64,000 nucleotides of DNA from JASHPR01 sp963842355 (lineage in GTDB: Bacteria; Actinomycetota; Actinomycetes; Streptosporangiales; Streptosporangiaceae), in the NCBI GenBank assembly GCA_963842355.1, contig CAWJGC010000011.1:806001-870000 (forward strand), given 5' to 3'. A program made the translations under genes and the position numbers. The notes beneath the pieces are model-generated. The model was not told the DNA's origin, did no database searches, and worked only from the letters and a program-made list of their open reading frames with translations. Below are positions 63,267-64,000 of the stretch, one piece after another. Numbering within the stretch: the stretch's first letter is position 1; each line of letters starts with the position of its first letter.

Positions 63267-63878
63267 ATGACGCCCAGCCGCAACCGGGTCACGCCGATGG
63301 GTGACATCGAGGCCATCCCGCTGCGCGGGGCGTGGACCGGCAACCGCGGCATCCTCCATTCCGGCCGCGAGATAGTCCGCTTCCACGCGAGCGATCTGTG
63401 GATCACGTGCGCGCTCGAGTTCCGGGGCCGCTGGCAGGAGCAGTGGCGGCCGCACCATTTCACGTTCCTGTACTTCCACGACGAGGCGGTTTCCTTCGCC
63501 GCCGGGCACCGTCCGTGCGCGGAGTGCCGGCGGGCAAGCTACAACGCCTACCGGACGGCCTGGGCCGAAGGCCTGGGCGCGGACATCCCGTCCGCGACGG
63601 CGATCAACCAGCGACTGCACGGCGAGCGGATCGTACGGGGCACGCATCGGCGGCGGCTGCACCCGTTGCCGTGGTCAGGCCTGCCCGACGGCACCTTCGT
63701 CCTGCTGGACGGCCCGGCCGTCGTCGTCGGCTCGCACCTGGCGCAATGGTCGGCCGACGGCTACCGGACGCGGCACCGGCGGCCGCGCCGCGGCACCGCG
63801 AACGTGATCACGCCCCCGTCCACCGTCGCCGCGCTCCGCGCCGGCTACCCGGTCCAGATCGACGACGCCGCCCGGTAG
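63267..63878 (+). CDS. Unrecognised conserved-looking protein with a Cys/His cluster
   Basis: A 203-residue soluble protein. FAAGHRPCAECRRASYNAYR contains a possible zinc-binding HxxCxxC, as in Ada-like metal-binding or HNH-related modules. RPHHFTFLYFHDEAVSF precedes it. ATG 63267 with a purine-rich upstream (GAAGG and ACGGAG). Function not known. Confidence 0.7.
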   Translation: MTPSRNRVTPMGDIEAIPLRGAWTGNRGILHSGREIVRFHASDLWITCALEFRGRWQEQWRPHHFTFLYFHDEAVSFAAGHRPCAECRRASYNAYRTAWAEGLGADIPSATAINQRLHGERIVRGTHRRRLHPLPWSGLPDGTFVLLDGPAVVVGSHLAQWSADGYRTRHRRPRRGTANVITPPSTVAALRAGYPVQIDDAAR

Positions 63879-64000
63879 CACCGGGTAGCCCGGACGGTCC
63901 GGTTCCCGCTTCCGGCCCTGGCCGGCCCGCTACGACCCAGCCGGCCTGGCCGGCCGGCCAGCTGGCGTAGCCGAAGCCGACGAAGCCGCCGAAGCCGGCG
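63879..64000. other. Window end, no gene assigned
   Basis: Low-complexity GC-rich sequence with repeated CGAAGCCG units. On the minus strand an Ala/Ser-rich open frame reads from the window edge to a stop at about 63930. It could be the 3' end of a gene outside the window but cannot be judged. Confidence 0.3.

Overview
The window is about 72% G+C (estimate by eye) and reads as an actinomycete chromosome. GTG/TTG starts are common, start codons often overlap the preceding stop, Shine-Dalgarno sequences are purine-rich, and several families are actinobacterial (MshC-like ligase, mycothiol-dependent isomerase, Acg-type nitroreductase, DUF1918, DUF7455, Otr(A)-like tetracycline protection protein). 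I cannot name a genus. I found no tRNA, rRNA, CRISPR array or intact insertion sequence.

Region 1 (1-33 kb) looks like a hypoxia/dormancy island of the DevR/DosR (OsdR) type. It holds a group 3b-like NADP-linked [NiFe] hydrogenase with its protease, a zinc alcohol dehydrogenase, Hsp20, and a ribosome-hibernation factor coupled to a glycosyltransferase-GGDEF fusion. It also holds flavodoxin, two DUF1918 proteins, a PII-like protein, a PspA-like protein, a phosphoribosyltransferase-hydrolase fusion, two CBS-BON proteins, an MshC/CysRS-like ligase and an MFS exporter. A four-gene operon (GltD-like oxidoreductase with ferredoxin domain, NifJ, DHOD-like protein, secreted protease) follows, then an Acg nitroreductase and universal stress proteins. 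A palindrome close to GGGCC-GAAG-GTCCC recurs before many of these genes, mostly 58-73 nt from the chosen start codon. No DevR/DevS-type regulator lies in the window.

Region 2 (33-43.5 kb) has a patatin-like lipase, a sugar catabolic cluster (GH4, zinc dehydrogenase, SMP-30 lactonase, divergent SDR, DSD1-like PLP enzyme), a hypothetical protein, an ABC exporter pair and a metallophosphoesterase.

Region 3 (43.6-51 kb) is a decay zone. Remnants of a dienelactone hydrolase, an enoyl-CoA hydratase, an MBL-fold hydrolase, a thiolase (first 23 codons only) and CorA (last membrane hairpin only) lie among intact genes: an alpha/beta hydrolase, a CoxE-MoxR pair, a DsbA-like protein, an MDMPI-like protein and a flavin-binding oxidase.

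Region 4 (51-64 kb) has the ribosome protection protein, a PEP-mutase/ICL family protein, an amidase, two APH-fold kinases, a truncated SARP/BTAD regulator, an aminotransferase divergent from a transketolase-like enzyme, a PrsW-like membrane protease with a His-rich repeat tail, and an unrecognised conserved protein.

The most unusual points are: a TPP riboswitch on the minus strand near 18.4 kb with no gene after it and a DevR-like box before it; the glycosyltransferase-GGDEF fusion coupled to the hibernation factor; hydrogenase large and small subunits encoded tail-to-tail; and a palindromic element shared by 27.8 and 58.25 kb.
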